64,000 nt of DNA from Ceratodon purpureus (GCA_014871385.1 CM026426.1:1747852-1811851), one strand, 5' to 3'; positions 1 to 11,583 are shown, counted from the first letter of the stretch. Numbers and translations: made by a program. The notes: generated from the letters alone by a model not told the origin.

Positions 1-3000
1 GAGACCCCTTCCAGCCACTTCATTCCGACGTCACCCATCCACTCCCAACTGCCTTGATTTTCGCAAATGAAAAAGAGGAGTAACCCAGTCAGCTGAGCGC
101 TTGCGACGTGGATCTTTTCCTTAAGCCACTAAGGAGATCATAGTGCCAATGAACAGAGTCAAAGCTCCAGAAAATGGTCTTCCAGCATTTGAGACGCGTT
201 CATTATATACTCCCAGTCTTCCCGATTGGTGGGGACTACAACTTGGCACCGCAGGCCTCCTGAGAAGAACACTTCCCAGTCAATCTCCACGGTCTCGCTT
301 CCACATGTATCTCCAGATGGCTTCTTTCTGGGCTTCAACCTGATGTTCAACTCCTTCAAGATAGCGGACCATGACAAGGCTGCCACTTCTTCCGCGAACT
401 CATTCCCCATTTCCCCCAGTGACGCAGTACTCTCTCCCAATGAAACCTCGGGATTCATGAATCTGTATTCAAGTTGCCTTGGTGGATTGATTTAGAACAC
501 CATCGGGTCTTGTTCAGCCAATGCTGGTGTCCTCTGCTGCACCAACGCGAGACCTAAATCTAGGGTTGCTCGAGCGGCAAGGGGCTGCGGTACCAGTGAG
601 TCTTGCGCGTGTCCAAGTTCGTCAGACTCCTGGAGCAACAAGGCCTGCTCCTGCGCTGCTGCACCAAGCATGTGCATGGGTCTCGAGGAACCTTCTTGTT
701 CTCTCAGGCCTCCGCTTGCTTGACCACTTAAACTTGAACCAAGACGAGGCCATTTGCACATATCCCACCTCTTCTTAGCGACGTACCACACCGTCGTCGA
801 GACATTATCCGAGCACAAAATTTCGTCTCGGAAACCCTTAACTGAAGCTGCAGCTGCAAACGTTGCTCTTGTTAGATATTACGTAATCCATCAGATTAAC
901 CAAACTACTTGTAACATACAGTATTCAGCAAATATGCTCCAGTCGAAGCTGCAATGAAAGGCTTCTTAGGACTAGCGGCGGTGATCAGGGCCCTTGCCTC
1001 TTCTCTTACATGCTTCCATGTCAGTGGTGGCATCCTCCGAGACAGCAGACTGTTGTTTGTACACATGTGGTACAGAGGATGCCACCCCCACACGCATCTT
1101 TCCATGTCCACCGCTATTGTCTCGTCCCGCCGACGTACTTGGTCTCGTACCGCCGACGTCCTTGGCCTCGTACCCACTCCTCCCACTCTCAACGGATACG
1201 GTTTTGCGTCTCTTCCTATCTCGCGAGATGCTCGGTAATTACGGCCATATTAGCAAAATACCTATGCGTCTCAACGCATTCAGTACGTTTCTGCTAGCCT
1301 TGGCATCTCCACCCTCCAGACACGATATGGTGTCATTCACCTTCTGCACATCCTCGACCGTGTACCTCTCCGGTTGGTGCATAGGAGCCGAACATATAAA
1401 TATAACACGAAAACTGCTAGAACGGGTTACATCATTTCCGTCGAGACACCCTAAGCCGTCCTCACTACAGAGCAGTTAATTGTTCACCTGGCGTTTCAGA
1501 CGAGAAAATTTTCCTTCGGCCTCGCATAACGCATCCTCAGAGGTCTCCAGCTTCTGAATGGCCAAGACCTTCTGCAACATCTCCTCAGCTGTCCAGGACG
1601 TGCACGCCCTTGTCTTGTCCCTCGTGAGAGCGCAGTCCGTATGAATGGCGAGACCGGTTCACGGAAGCGGAGTTGGTGGTGGAAGGATGACTTCTAGGAT
1701 TTCTGTCTCAGGGCCTGTTGGAATCGCATGAGGACCTCCACGCGCTGCAATCTCAAGCGCTCCCTCTCCGAGACGGATTCCTTCTCTCCCGGAAATTCAC
1801 CCGAGACTTTTGAGAGAGCTTCCTTGGCTACCATAGCATCACCTTGGTAATTGGATTCCATGTCTTGGACACTATAGTCAACCTTCACTGACTGACCCTA
1901 ATGCAGAACTGTCTTGCATTGTCTCCGCCCTCGGCTCGTCTCTAGCCATGCCTTCTTGACCCAAATCAATGACTATTCCACTGCTGTCACCTCCACAGCT
2001 CTGATCCTCGCGCAGGCACGAGATCGGCGGAATCTTCTCGGCCTTTACTAGAGCCTTCACCACCTATCTGCAGTCTTGACATGTTCGGCAGTGCGTCTCA
2101 GAGCGAGATCGAGAAACCCGTTGGAGACTGGTGTACCTAGCTTACACTTCTCGGAGGTTGAGGCAGTATGACCCGTCTCGTAGGTTCAGGCAAGCCAGCA
2201 CCACCTGACTCGTCCCCTTCGTCTATTTGCAGGACTTGCTGAGGCTTTCGATTAGCCTTGTCTCGCGACTTCTTGGACCTCTGGAATGTGACTCCCTCCA
2301 AGCGGTTGTCATCATTTGCGTCCAACGGGCTTGTGCTTAACCTCCTAGGCTCCTTCTTCGGAGTTGTGTCCAGTGGCTGACCGTCTGGATGCTTTTTCCA
2401 CCAGTCTGCGATTAGATTCCTCGGAGTTACATTGTCCCTTTCAACCAACCGGTTCGGCTAGTTCCGCTCCAATGCTGTGGGGTAAAACTTCAAACCATTG
2501 TGTCCAATCGGCGGTGGTTGTTGAGACGGTGTTTCTGCATCAACTTCTTTCCACTGTGAGGGCATTCCTTGTAGTAAAAAAATTTGTGGTCAAAGAATAT
2601 CAGAGGCGAGTGAAATTTGACGAGCATTCAAGCCCATATCGCCTCGGTCCACGTATCTAGGTAATGGTTCTTGTCTATGGTGATTCGCTCCTGGACGACA
2701 TCGTCTTGGCACTAAATCCTTGGAGACTGCAGCACAGGGTCGCTAAAAATCTGACGCACTATTCTGTCCTACGGATATGAATTCCCTTAAACATATCACG
2801 GACTATGGTTAGTTGAAGGAAACATAAACTAATAGTCAAAACTTAGCGAGATGTCTCTCGACTCATTCACGAGACCTTGGGACCATACTAAAAGTACGTG
2901 TGACATTTTCAACGTTGAAGGTATGTCTCGATCGTCCATTTAATGAGACTGATGGATATAGAATGACGGTGAACACTCCAACAAATACTGCGTGACGCAA

Positions 3001-3430
3001 GCCTTGGAGTAATAAACCATACCTGATAAGCGCAAGACAATTCACAATTACCTAGACTCTAAATAGAGTAACATCGGAACTGTAAACTCATGTCTCCGTA
3101 ACAACTCAGCAAAACAGTGGAATCCAAACATTAGCTATAATTTCAGAAGGTTGAACAAAACACGGAGCCCAACCTTGGACAGACCACAATTCACACATAC
3201 TAATACAACACAAACAATGCTAAACATCAATTGCACAAAATTAGAATGAAGGCACTCACAATTGTTCCGTGAACGGTAGCGCTACTCTCCACCTGATATC
3301 GATCCCCGAGTACGCTTACACCGTGCTAAACCCTAAACCCTCGAACAAGCCCTGCTTAAAATAAAGGCGAGAGAGAACCTGAACGAGACCCCGACTACAA
3401 AACAACCCCGACTCCATACACAACAACATG
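1..3430. other. Decayed coding scraps, no gene recognised
   Basis: Several short minus-strand frames have protein-like composition: 159-458 (acidic, Trp- and Glu-rich), 1694-1888 and 1878-2063 (apparently one coding run broken by a frameshift) and 2137-2448 (basic, Pro-rich, with WWKKHPDG). They lie in the same direction and could be pieces of one old gene or element, but I recognise no domain. The plus strand holds no convincing gene. The tract has a marked excess of the word GTCTCG/CGAGAC, reported separately. Two plant telomere-type CCCTAAA units occur near 3329, too few to mean a telomere. Function unknown. Confidence 0.35.
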
Positions 3431-3435
3431 AAAAC

Positions 3436-3437
<2 letters not shown>

Positions 3438-3483
<46 letters not shown>
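3438..3483. repeat. (TA)n microsatellite
   Basis: An uninterrupted run of about 22 TA dinucleotides. The Tyr-Ile rich frames across it on the minus strand are translation artefacts. Confidence 0.95.
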
Positions 3484-3488
<5 letters not shown>

Positions 3489-4933
3489 GGGGGGTAGGAG
3501 CCATACGAGAAGAAGACGATCTGTACAACCACCATCGTGAACAGCCGTCGTGCCATGTTGATGTCGTTCGGAAAGACGAACCACTTTAGAGAGACAAAAA
3601 CGGTGAGGGAGAAATGCGTCTCCACTCGTATATCCCTTCTCGGATGAGGTCCTCACAGACGAGACTGTGGGTGATGTGGGAAGACTGCCAAAGTGGCACG
3701 GGGCTGAACATGACCTACATGGCGGAGGGCCCATGCAAGATAGGGGCAGGTGTTGAACAAAAAAAAAACCCGAGACCACGCGGAAGAAATTGGTCTCGGA
3801 AGGAAAAGAAGGTGAAGAGGGGCCATGGGGTCAGTCTCGTGCGTCTTGTGCTGACACGGCTATTCGAGGGCGGGGCAATTAAGACCACCGGGGGATATAG
3901 AGACGGGGTACGGAGACACACATGAGGAAGGCTTGCGTTCTCATATTTCATCTGCTTTTCCGTCCACGCAAAGTGGCCTATTCCCACGTGGGACGTATCT
4001 TTTATAAATCGGCCGAACAGGTGAGCCTGCCATCAAACTCTTGACTCAATGTGGTAGCAACATGATTTTTTACTGCCGTGACATTAAATTCATAATGATT
4101 GCGGAATCCAAATTCGAAACAAATCCGGCATGAACAAAGAGACTTGAATAGAATTCTTACACTTCCTCGCATAGAGTACGCCTATTTTGATGCATATTTT
4201 GCCTACCGTCTTGCCTTAGTTCCACATTGCAATGTAGTCGTTACACTTGCAAAGGAGCCTATGACAGGATTTCCGAGTCAAAAATGGGGAGATACTCACC
4301 GGCTTTCTAAAATCCAATTGCACTTCATGGTAGCCTAGGCCACATCCTTTTGCACTTTGGGAGCTTATACAACAAAGGTTTGTCTAAACGGACTCGCACC
4401 CCAATTGCAAAGAGAAATCACCGCTCTTTCATGTTAGGATTGATATGTTGCGTTCAAAGGCAATCATAACATACTGGTCAAAGTCCTCTTAGGCTAATAG
4501 GTTTGGTGGCGAACCACGCTGGATAGAATGTGTGATCGGAGAGTACGAGCTTGGAGCACACGGTCCATGGCATGAGTGCGTTGTCTAGCGCAATTGTGAT
4601 TCTTGCTTCAAACTTAGATGCTTTAATGAATAGAGATGTACTTGCAAGTTGGGTCACCTTCGGAGGAAGTACATCACTCTGGACGATGCGGTGCGTGAGA
4701 AACAGTATGCATGCCGCTACAAGCCATTTGTTCTGCCAATGGTTGAACACACTTGCCCATGCCTTCTCTTACTGCCCACTCAAGAATTATCTTCTCTTCG
4801 CGAAATTCTGGAACACTACACGGCATCTGCAGAGTGGCTGTGCAATTTACACTACTTGCTAGAGTCTCCCATTAAACTTCCTCTGCCGTAGCTAGATACC
4901 AAACGACGTCGACATAGACGTTAGGACTGCACT
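3484..4933. other. Pre-insertion target DNA with a possible coding remnant
   Basis: This is the left flank of the gypsy insertion. On the plus strand, about 4640-4890 has a protein-like frame (starts GHLRRKYITLDDAV, contains VEHTCPC and ends at TAG) ending 40 bp before the target site. It may be a piece of an older element split by the insertion. I do not recognise it. The rest of the stretch shows nothing supportable. Confidence 0.25.
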
Positions 4934-4938
4934 GTGAT

Positions 4939-5289
4939 TGTTACGTTCTGAGATCTGAATCAATATGCTTGTCGACACTCAACCTTACATCACAGAATAG
5001 TTAAACTCAATTCCAAAAACCGGTTGGATACAAAGTGATGACGGATCGTTTCCAGATTTAATATTACTCAATCACTAACTTCTAGACAACATGTAAACCA
5101 AAGCATAACACGAGTCGACCTTAATCACATGAGACGATGTACATGTAAACGAACTGGACCTTTGACGTTCATGGTATTATAAGAGAATGCGTAACGAAGC
5201 ACTTCCTCTGAGAGGTATTTGTATACAAGTGACAAGTAACTGTTTGTGTCTGTAACTGCTACTGTAACTGTTACGATGAGATCGTAACA
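4939..5289 (-). repeat. 3' LTR of the gypsy element
   Basis: A 351-bp repeat with TG...CA ends, paired with 10243-10593. The polypurine tract (seven C on the plus strand, then AA) follows at 5293. The last codons of pol run to this boundary. Confidence 0.95.
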
Positions 5290-6027
5290 TTACCCCCCCA
5301 ATTTCGGAGCCTTGGGATGTCTGCGATGAAATTCTCGTACAGCATCTTGTGCATTCTTTAGATTTATAGCTGGCTCCCAAGAGTTCTCTTCCGGACCATA
5401 TCCCGTCCAGGACACTAAATACTGAAGCTTCTTGCCTCGGCCAAAGAATCTAGAGTCTATCACCTGCTCAACCTTGTATTCCAGCTCTCCGTCGACAATT
5501 ATCAGAGGTGGTGGTGGTTTCTGTTTTCGTCCAGGAATTGAGTCATCAGTATATTTTTCAAGTAAGGAAACGTGGAACACGTCGTGGATTCGTAACGTCT
5601 TTGGCAGTCTCAACTGGTATACTACATTTGATAACTTAGCGAGAATTGGATAAGGACCCAAAATTTTTGCTGTGAGCTTCCGTGATGGAGCTGAGGTAGC
5701 AATGTTATCATGGTGAAGTAGCACCTTGTCTCCCACTTCAAAAATATGATGGACATGCCTAGCTTGATTGTATTTTCTCTTGGCTTGATCCCCAGCAATT
5801 TGAAGCATGACTTTTATTTCCTCATGGATGGCGTGCAAATATCGAATGCAATCTTCTGCAGCAAGAACTATTGAATTTGATGACGATGTAAATGGTATGG
5901 ACGGATGATAGCCATAAGTCGCATAGAAGGGTGACATGCTTGTAGCTGAATGACTTGCATTATTGTAAGCGAATTCCGCTAAAGGTAATAAGTCTGACCA
6001 GTCATCTTGTTGCCTTGTGGTGAACAT
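5290..6027 (-). CDS. Integrase C-terminal part with chromodomain
   Basis: The last open stretch of pol, 245 residues. It begins in the integrase core after the catalytic region (LPLAEFAYNNASHS, a standard Ty3/gypsy signature), passes a GPYPILAKL..YQLRLP stretch near residue 125, and ends with a chromodomain: YKVEQVIDSR, then LQYLVSWTGYGPEENSWEP. The aromatic residues of the methyl-lysine pocket appear to be present. In chromoviruses this tail directs insertion toward marked chromatin. Its presence places the element in the chromovirus branch. Confidence 0.9.
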   Translation of the reverse strand: MFTTRQQDDWSDLLPLAEFAYNNASHSATSMSPFYATYGYHPSIPFTSSSNSIVLAAEDCIRYLHAIHEEIKVMLQIAGDQAKRKYNQARHVHHIFEVGDKVLLHHDNIATSAPSRKLTAKILGPYPILAKLSNVVYQLRLPKTLRIHDVFHVSLLEKYTDDSIPGRKQKPPPPLIIVDGELEYKVEQVIDSRFFGRGKKLQYLVSWTGYGPEENSWEPAINLKNAQDAVREFHRRHPKAPKLGG

Positions 6028-8959
6028 GCGCAGGTATTGCTCGAGAACCTGATTAACACATTCTGTCTGCCCATCGGACTGAGGATGGATCGCTGTTGTT
6101 GGAGACGGTCGAATGCGCAGAAGTTCGTATAATCTTCTTAAGAATTTAGAAACAAAGATTGGTCCTTTGTCAGAAATAATGTTGTCAAGTACACCATGAT
6201 GCTTCTATACATGGTGGAGATATAGATTGGCAACTCCTTTGGAATCAATCTTCTCATTGGTTGCAATAAAATGAGCAAGTTTTGTGTTCTTATCTAAGAC
6301 CACCATAATAGCATCATAACTATTGTTGTTTGGTAATTTGACAATAAAATCAATAGTGACTCGTTTTCATAGAGCTTGAGCGGGTGGAATAGGCTGCAAT
6401 AATCCATAAGGTACATGATGTTTTGCTTTTGATCGCTGACAGGTATCGCATCCATCAACATATCGATGAACGTACTTTCGAAGAGTTGGCCAGTAGAAGC
6501 TCCGTGCTACCAGATCCAGAGTTTTTGCACGACCTTGGTGTCCCGCAATTGGAGAATCATGTCGGGATCTCAATATTTGTCGACGGAGTTCATCGTTGTC
6601 TGGTACATAAGCAGTATTTCGAAACCAGAGAATTCTGTCGCTGAAATTATGCAAAGAGAGCTGGCGACGAATGCTAGACAGGGCTTGATCTCCTCCATTT
6701 TCAAAATATGCCACCATTGGTTGGAGTACAAGATGTGTTCTGGTTCCTGATCGAATGTGTTCAAAAATTTCTTGATCTGTCTAAGTTGTTTCGCAAATCT
6801 TAAAAGAGGTCGAGGTTGCTCTAGGGCTTCGTCTATGACATCAGTACGTCGTGAAAGGGCGTCAGCTCGTGTATTCATAGATCCTGGTCGATGCTCAATT
6901 ACAAAAAGGAAAGAAGATAATATTTCAGACCATCGAGCCTGCCGTCTATCTAATTGTTTTGTCGTTAAAAAATACTCAAGATTTTTGTGGTCAGAAATCA
7001 CTCGTACCTCATGTGGTGAACCTTCTAAATAAACTCTCCAATCCCGAAAAGCATGAACTATACTTAAAAGCTCTTTATCGTGAATATTGTAGTTTTGTTC
7101 AGTAGGAGACATTTTTGAGCTGCGGTAAGCACAAGGGTGAAGGTGACCGTATGTCTCATGTTGAGAAAGAATTCCACCGGTTGTTGTATCAGAAGCATCG
7201 GTCTCATTAATAAATGGTCGTTGGAAATCTGGATGTAGCAGTACCGGTGCTTGGCAAAAACGGAGCCGAAGTTCATTGAAGGCGTCATCGGCTTGCTTAT
7301 TCCAAGAAAATGATTGATCTTTTCGTGTCAAGGTTGTGAGAGGAACAGCTATACGTGAATAATCCAAGATGAATCGACGATAAAAGTTAGCAAAGCCTAA
7401 AAATGATTGCACTTCCTTAATGTTCTTTGGTGTAGGCCAATATTTAATAGTTTGTATCTTATCTTAGCACATTTCTAGTCCTTTTGAAGAAACGGTCATA
7501 CCCAAGAATTTGACCGAAGAGCGATGGAATTCACACTTTGAAAGTTTAACATAAAAACCATGATTCTTCAGTCTTTGTAAGACATCTCGTACTACTTGTT
7601 GATGTTCTTCAATCTTTTTGAAAAAATTAATATATCATCCAGATAAATGACCACCGAAATGTCCAAAAGATCGGCAAAAATGTTTTGCATGTGCACTTGA
7701 AATTGAGCAGGAGCATTTGTTAAGCCAAATGGCATCACCAAATATTCAAACAATCCATATCTGGTTTTAAAAGTTGTTTTGAACTCATGTCCTGGGGCCA
7801 TCCGAATCCTATGGTAGGCTTGATGTATGTCTAGTTTGGTGAATATGCGGGCTCCCCCCAACCGATTTGTTAATTCCAGGATAAGCGGTAACGGATAGAT
7901 ATTTCTAATTGTGACTTTGTTGAGATTTCTGTAGTCAATACATACTCGAATCGACCCATCTTTCTTTTTAGCAAACACAATGGGAGCCGAAACCGGGGAC
8001 TTGGATCGTCGAACCTATCCTTTTCCTAAGTTCTCATCTAAATACTTTCTAAGTTCCTCCAATTCAGCTGGGGACATATGTTGTAAGCCTGTGTTCTTCG
8101 GTTCCTGACCTTCTATAAATTCTATCTTCATATCAGATGGCTCATGTTCTGGGAGTTCATTTGAGGATTTTTCGCTAAAAACCTCATATAAGTCCCTGTA
8201 TTCAGTTGGAATACCTTCCAAATCATCCTTAGTGCCCTTTGCGTCCATATCGTTGACCTCAGATATGACCAAAGTATATAATTCTGCACTTTTGGCTGAG
8301 CGTTTGATTCCTGCGGCTGAAACAAAAGCATGCTTTGAGTTAGCTGTGACGACCTCATCTTTTGTCGTGCAGCTTCTTTGCAAGGCAATTGGAGTGTGCT
8401 CTGGAATCTTTTGAGCTTTGTAATTTCTATCAACCAAATTTGGGCATGAACCAGCCCATTCACAAGTTGATGATTGTAAGCAATTGGCCTGGTAGTAAGC
8501 TGAATCAAATATAACTTTCTTTTCCGACCAACAAATAGTTGGGTCATGACAAACCAGCCAAGGAGTGCCTAATATGCAAGGATATCTTCCGGTATTTGTT
8601 AAATCTGCTACTAATATTTCTTCATGATCTGCTACATTTAACTGAACTGTAGCTTCATGCGTAATAAGTCCTGAATTAATTACTCTTCCATCAATGACTT
8701 GTACCTCTCGAGGAATGGTTTTTAAACGAATCGTTGCTTGACACTTGCGAGCAAAATCTGGATGCATAAACAACCCAGTAGCTCCGGAATCCACTAAAGG
8801 TTCTGCCAATAATGAATTAATTCTACCATAAGTCAAATGAGCTCCGGGATCTATGGTAGCTCGTAAATACAAGGGATCTGATACATGTCCCATTGGCGGC
8901 CGATGCACATTACTTTTCCGTTGTGCAGCTGAACATTTGCTAGCCATTAGAGCCGCCAA
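5290..8959 (-). pseudogene. Broken pol polyprotein of the gypsy chromovirus (PR-RT-RH-IN-chromodomain)
   Basis: Domains lie in order on the minus strand. Aspartic protease has its VDSGATG active-site motif in the 8959-8015 frame. Reverse transcriptase has [21 protein letters not shown] and YLDDILIF in 7978-7592. The RT end and RNase H (ETDAS, HDKELLSIV, HRPGS..ADALSRR) are in 7412-6570. Integrase has an HHCC zinc finger around CDTCQRSK in 6717-6367, then a core with SDGQTE. A chromodomain closes the protein. Breaks seen: TAG near 8013, a one-base loss in an A run just after [11 protein letters not shown] near 7466, TGA near 6365, TAG near 6206, and a frame change after RNase H. The protein would copy and insert the element's cDNA. 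This copy is dead as a single protein but every domain is recognisable. Confidence 0.92.
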
Positions 8960-8994
8960 GTTCTTAACAGCGCCCGGGTACTGAGTTGATCGGC

Positions 8995-10107
8995 TCAGTC
9001 CCGGGCTATATCTTTTCCCAACTCTCCAAAATTTTCAGTGATGCCTCCAGATGCCAACAATGATAAAGGTTTTGACGGATTGGTGGGGCATCTTGTCCGT
9101 ATATGGCCTATGAGCCCACAACCCCAACATCTTCCTTCTTTCTGATATTCGAGGCGTTGTGCAGCAGTCCTGGCTAATGCGGTCATCACCCGAGTTGCAT
9201 CTAACTCCATTGGCACCGGCCCAGACGAAGTAAAGGTCGTTGGAAATTTACCAATAGAATCCCTGGAAGTTGACTGTAACAATTTTGAGTTTCCTTGAGG
9301 AGGTTGCACATACGAAATTGATGGCCTTCTTATTTGCTTCCGTGTCCACAATCTTTCGTCAATCCGAGAAGCCATAGCAATCCACTCCTGGAGTCCTTGT
9401 GGTTGGGTTTCTGCTGTAGCAACTGAATCCAGGATCTCATCCTTTAGTCCTGCACGAAATCTTGCTATACGGCTGGGTTCATTCCAGTCTACTTGAGCCG
9501 CATGCTCGTTGAAACTCGAGACATAAGCTGCCACCGAGCCAGTTTGTTTAATTTTTCCAAGGCAGTCTTCCGCATTTCCTTTTCGATCAATCTCTCCATA
9601 TACCGAAATGACAGCCACTCGAAAAGCATCATAATTTGTTAATAATTGATGCCGTCGTCCCTTATCCAACGCTTGCAACAGAGGCATCGCCCAATTTTCT
9701 GCTGCACCACTCATGTAAGAAAGAGCGTATGCTACTTTAGTCTCGTCTCGAGAGTAGGTGATTGGCTTACTGTGGAATACAAGGCGGAGCTGTGCAAACC
9801 ATCGATATACTTCCCCACCCCTCCTGCCTGCAAATCTCTCAGGTTCAGCAACTTTTGACTCCTTCTCCCTAAGCCCCGTGTACCCACATCCTGCGGAGCT
9901 CAACGGATTTCGTTCAATGGGTTGTGTAGGAGTAGATGATGAAACTTGAGGTGGTGCCAGAGCCCGCTCCGAAAGCTGTTGCACCATATGTGGAATGGCT
10001 GATTGAAAAACCGTTTCAATTTGCTGTTGAATAAATTGAGCCCATTCTGATCCAATATTTTTTGGGATCCGAGGCCCTTGTCCCGCCTCTAGACCATCAC
10101 GATCCAT
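8995..10107 (-). CDS. Gag polyprotein of the gypsy chromovirus
   Basis: An open frame of 370 residues starts at the ATG nearest the 5' LTR. It has the Ty3/gypsy gag capsid layout: an N-terminal helical part, then a conserved region with WFAQLRLVF and YMSGAAENWA, then a basic linker. Near residue 330 there is a CCHC zinc knuckle, Cys-Trp-Gly-Cys-X4-His-X4-Cys, which in this family binds the element's RNA. Gag forms the cytoplasmic particle in which reverse transcription occurs. The frame is intact and ends shortly before pol, which resumes in another frame; this may be a genuine gag-pol frameshift arrangement or a mutation. Confidence 0.9.
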   Translation of the reverse strand: MDRDGLEAGQGPRIPKNIGSEWAQFIQQQIETVFQSAIPHMVQQLSERALAPPQVSSSTPTQPIERNPLSSAGCGYTGLREKESKVAEPERFAGRRGGEVYRWFAQLRLVFHSKPITYSRDETKVAYALSYMSGAAENWAMPLLQALDKGRRHQLLTNYDAFRVAVISVYGEIDRKGNAEDCLGKIKQTGSVAAYVSSFNEHAAQVDWNEPSRIARFRAGLKDEILDSVATAETQPQGLQEWIAMASRIDERLWTRKQIRRPSISYVQPPQGNSKLLQSTSRDSIGKFPTTFTSSGPVPMELDATRVMTALARTAAQRLEYQKEGRCWGCGLIGHIRTRCPTNPSKPLSLLASGGITENFGELGKDIARD

Positions 10108-10242
10108 GTTGTAGAAATGTAGCTTCTGAAATTAGACAGGAGTCCAATGTTACAGCACTCCTTTAATTTCTCAACTTCTCACAAAATAATATATAACCTT
10201 CGAGTCTCGTTCTGAGTGTGGACAATTCGGCACGCATTCTAA

Positions 10243-10593
10243 TGTTACGTTCCGAGATCTGAATCAATATGCTTGTCGACACTCAACCTTGCATCACAGA
10301 ATAGTTAAACTCAATTTTAAAAACCGGTTGGATACAAAGTGATGACGGATCGTTTCCAGATTTAATATTACTCAATCACTAACTTCCAGACAACATGTAA
10401 ACCAAAGCATAACACGAGTCGACCTTAATCACATGAGACGATGTACATGTAAACGAACTGGACCTTTGACGTTCATGGTATTATAAGAGAATGCGTAACG
10501 AAGCACTTCCTCTGAGAGGTATTTGTATACAAGTGACGAGTAACTGTTTGTGTCTGTAACTGCTACTGTAACTGTTACGATGAGATCGTAACA
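10243..10593 (-). repeat. 5' LTR of the gypsy element
   Basis: A 351-bp repeat matching 4939-5289 except for six transitions. In minus orientation it is upstream of gag, so it should hold the element's promoter. No further regulatory site can be supported by eye. Confidence 0.95.
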
Positions 10594-10598
10594 GTGAT

Positions 10599-10891
10599 AT
10601 TGAGAACTCCATCAAATTAGTTGTCAGTATTGGTTCAGGGTTCTCACATTTAAATCCTTCTGCGTTTTAGCTATAATATTTTGGGTTAGCTTCCAGGGTA
10701 TGCAATAGCTAGCCTTGCACGTGGATTACATTCTAGGCTAGAGGACTCTCCATTGTTTGCGCGGAGTCCATCCCCTGTATGAGAAAGAGGTTCATTGACG
10801 CTTACAGAGTGAAGATAGAGGGTTCAGCGCTAATTGGAACTGTAATGTTAGGGGTGCTCATTTTAATAAAGCTTGTAATGGGCGAATTTAC
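10599..10891. other. Spacer between the two LTR elements
   Basis: About 290 bp of target DNA between the gypsy and copia insertions. A stretch near 10720-10800 (CTAGGCTAGAGGAC, then GAGAAAGAGGTTC) loosely resembles the flank beyond the copia element at 16435-16505, so both elements may sit in a repeated sequence. No gene seen. Confidence 0.4.
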
Positions 10892-11034
10892 TGCAAAGCA
10901 GGAAGTCTATTGATGATTTGCGGAGTGTTACAACCAGCAGTCTTATACTGCGGAGAACCTGATGGACAGGTGTCCATGGTGAACTTTCATCTAAAGGATG
11001 AAACCCTAATCTACGAGGGATGAAAGTGCTGATA
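10892..11034 (-). repeat. 3' LTR of the copia element
   Basis: A 143-bp repeat identical to 16273-16415. It is followed on the plus strand by the complement of the polypurine tract. Confidence 0.93.
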
Positions 11035-11071
11035 CCCCCCCTTAAGCTAAACGCGGCAGTGTTTAGGTTAA

Positions 11072-11545
11072 ACACTTTGCATTTTGCAATTGGCATCGTC
11101 GGTGACGATCATTGTCGATTTTTGGAACTCAATCCGCGAGAATGATGTGCTGCGTGGGAATCGGAGAGGTTTGAGGGAGATTTGTCTTCTGTTGGCGTGG
11201 GCGGTGGCTGCTCTTTTGTTGCATGTCTGCGAGTATGTCTTCGAGTGTCTTGACCGCCGCTTGGGAGAGAACCGGATCGCGCGCGAGGGTTTCGTTGCTG
11301 ATGAAGATTTGCGAGCAGAACTGCAGGAATCCGACAGGAAGGTTGTGAGAGAAGAGCGGTCGCAACGATCGTTGCAGGCGCTGCCGAGACAGGAGGAGGG
11401 AAAATTCTACGCGATCAGGAAAGGAAGAACTACAGGAATCGTGCGCAGTTGGGAGGAGTGTAAGAGGAGTGTACACCGACATAGAGGGGCGGAGTACAAG
11501 TCATTTGGAACATTAGCAGAGGCAGAAGTATATCTGCGAGCATAG
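11072..11545 (+). CDS. Opposite-strand frame with RNase H1-type hybrid-binding domain, inside the copia element
   Basis: This plus-strand frame lies inside the element but antisense to it, between the pol stop and the 3' LTR. It is open from 11072 to a TAG at 11545. Its last 50 residues match the RNase H1 N-terminal hybrid-binding fold (also called the viroplasmin or Cauli_VI domain): KFYAIRKGRTTGI, the Trp-Glu-Glu-Cys segment, then YKSFGTLAEAEVYL. The family binds RNA:DNA hybrids. Upstream is a hydrophobic helix around residues 34-54 (ICLLLAWAVAALLLHVCEYVF region) and a charged linker. There is no ATG anywhere in the frame, so it is either an exon of a spliced antisense transcript or a captured gene piece. 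It has no catalytic RNase H domain of its own. Domain call fairly firm; function and expression are inference. Confidence 0.7.
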   Translation, partial: TLCILQLASSVTIIVDFWNSIRENDVLRGNRRGLREICLLLAWAVAALLLHVCEYVFECLDRRLGENRIAREGFVADEDLRAELQESDRKVVREERSQRSLQALPRQEEGKFYAIRKGRTTGIVRSWEECKRSVHRHRGAEYKSFGTLAEAEVYLRA

Positions 11546-11583
11546 TTGAGTCGTGCGAGCAGATTAGGGTAATTGACCTAGGC

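Larger units (their letters stand above)
4934..10598 (-). mobile_element. Full-length Ty3/gypsy chromovirus, minus strand
   Basis: Two 351-bp direct repeats (4939-5289 and 10243-10593), each starting TGTTACG and ending GTAACA, bound the element. The same 5-bp sequence GTGAT lies immediately outside each end (4934-4938 and 10594-10598), a target-site duplication. The polypurine tract, read on the minus strand, abuts the left repeat at 5293-5301. Reading right to left the internal order is gag, protease, reverse transcriptase, RNase H, integrase, chromodomain, which is the Ty3/gypsy order. The LTR copies differ at six positions by eye, all transitions, giving about 98% identity and a fairly recent insertion. 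The internal frame carries several stops and at least one frameshift, so this copy cannot itself make a full polyprotein. The primer-binding site next to 10242 is not the common initiator-Met type and I could not assign it. Confidence 0.95.

Noticed and set aside
3329..3345. Plant telomere-type repeat
   Set aside because: Only two CCCTAAA units; common by chance and in promoters.
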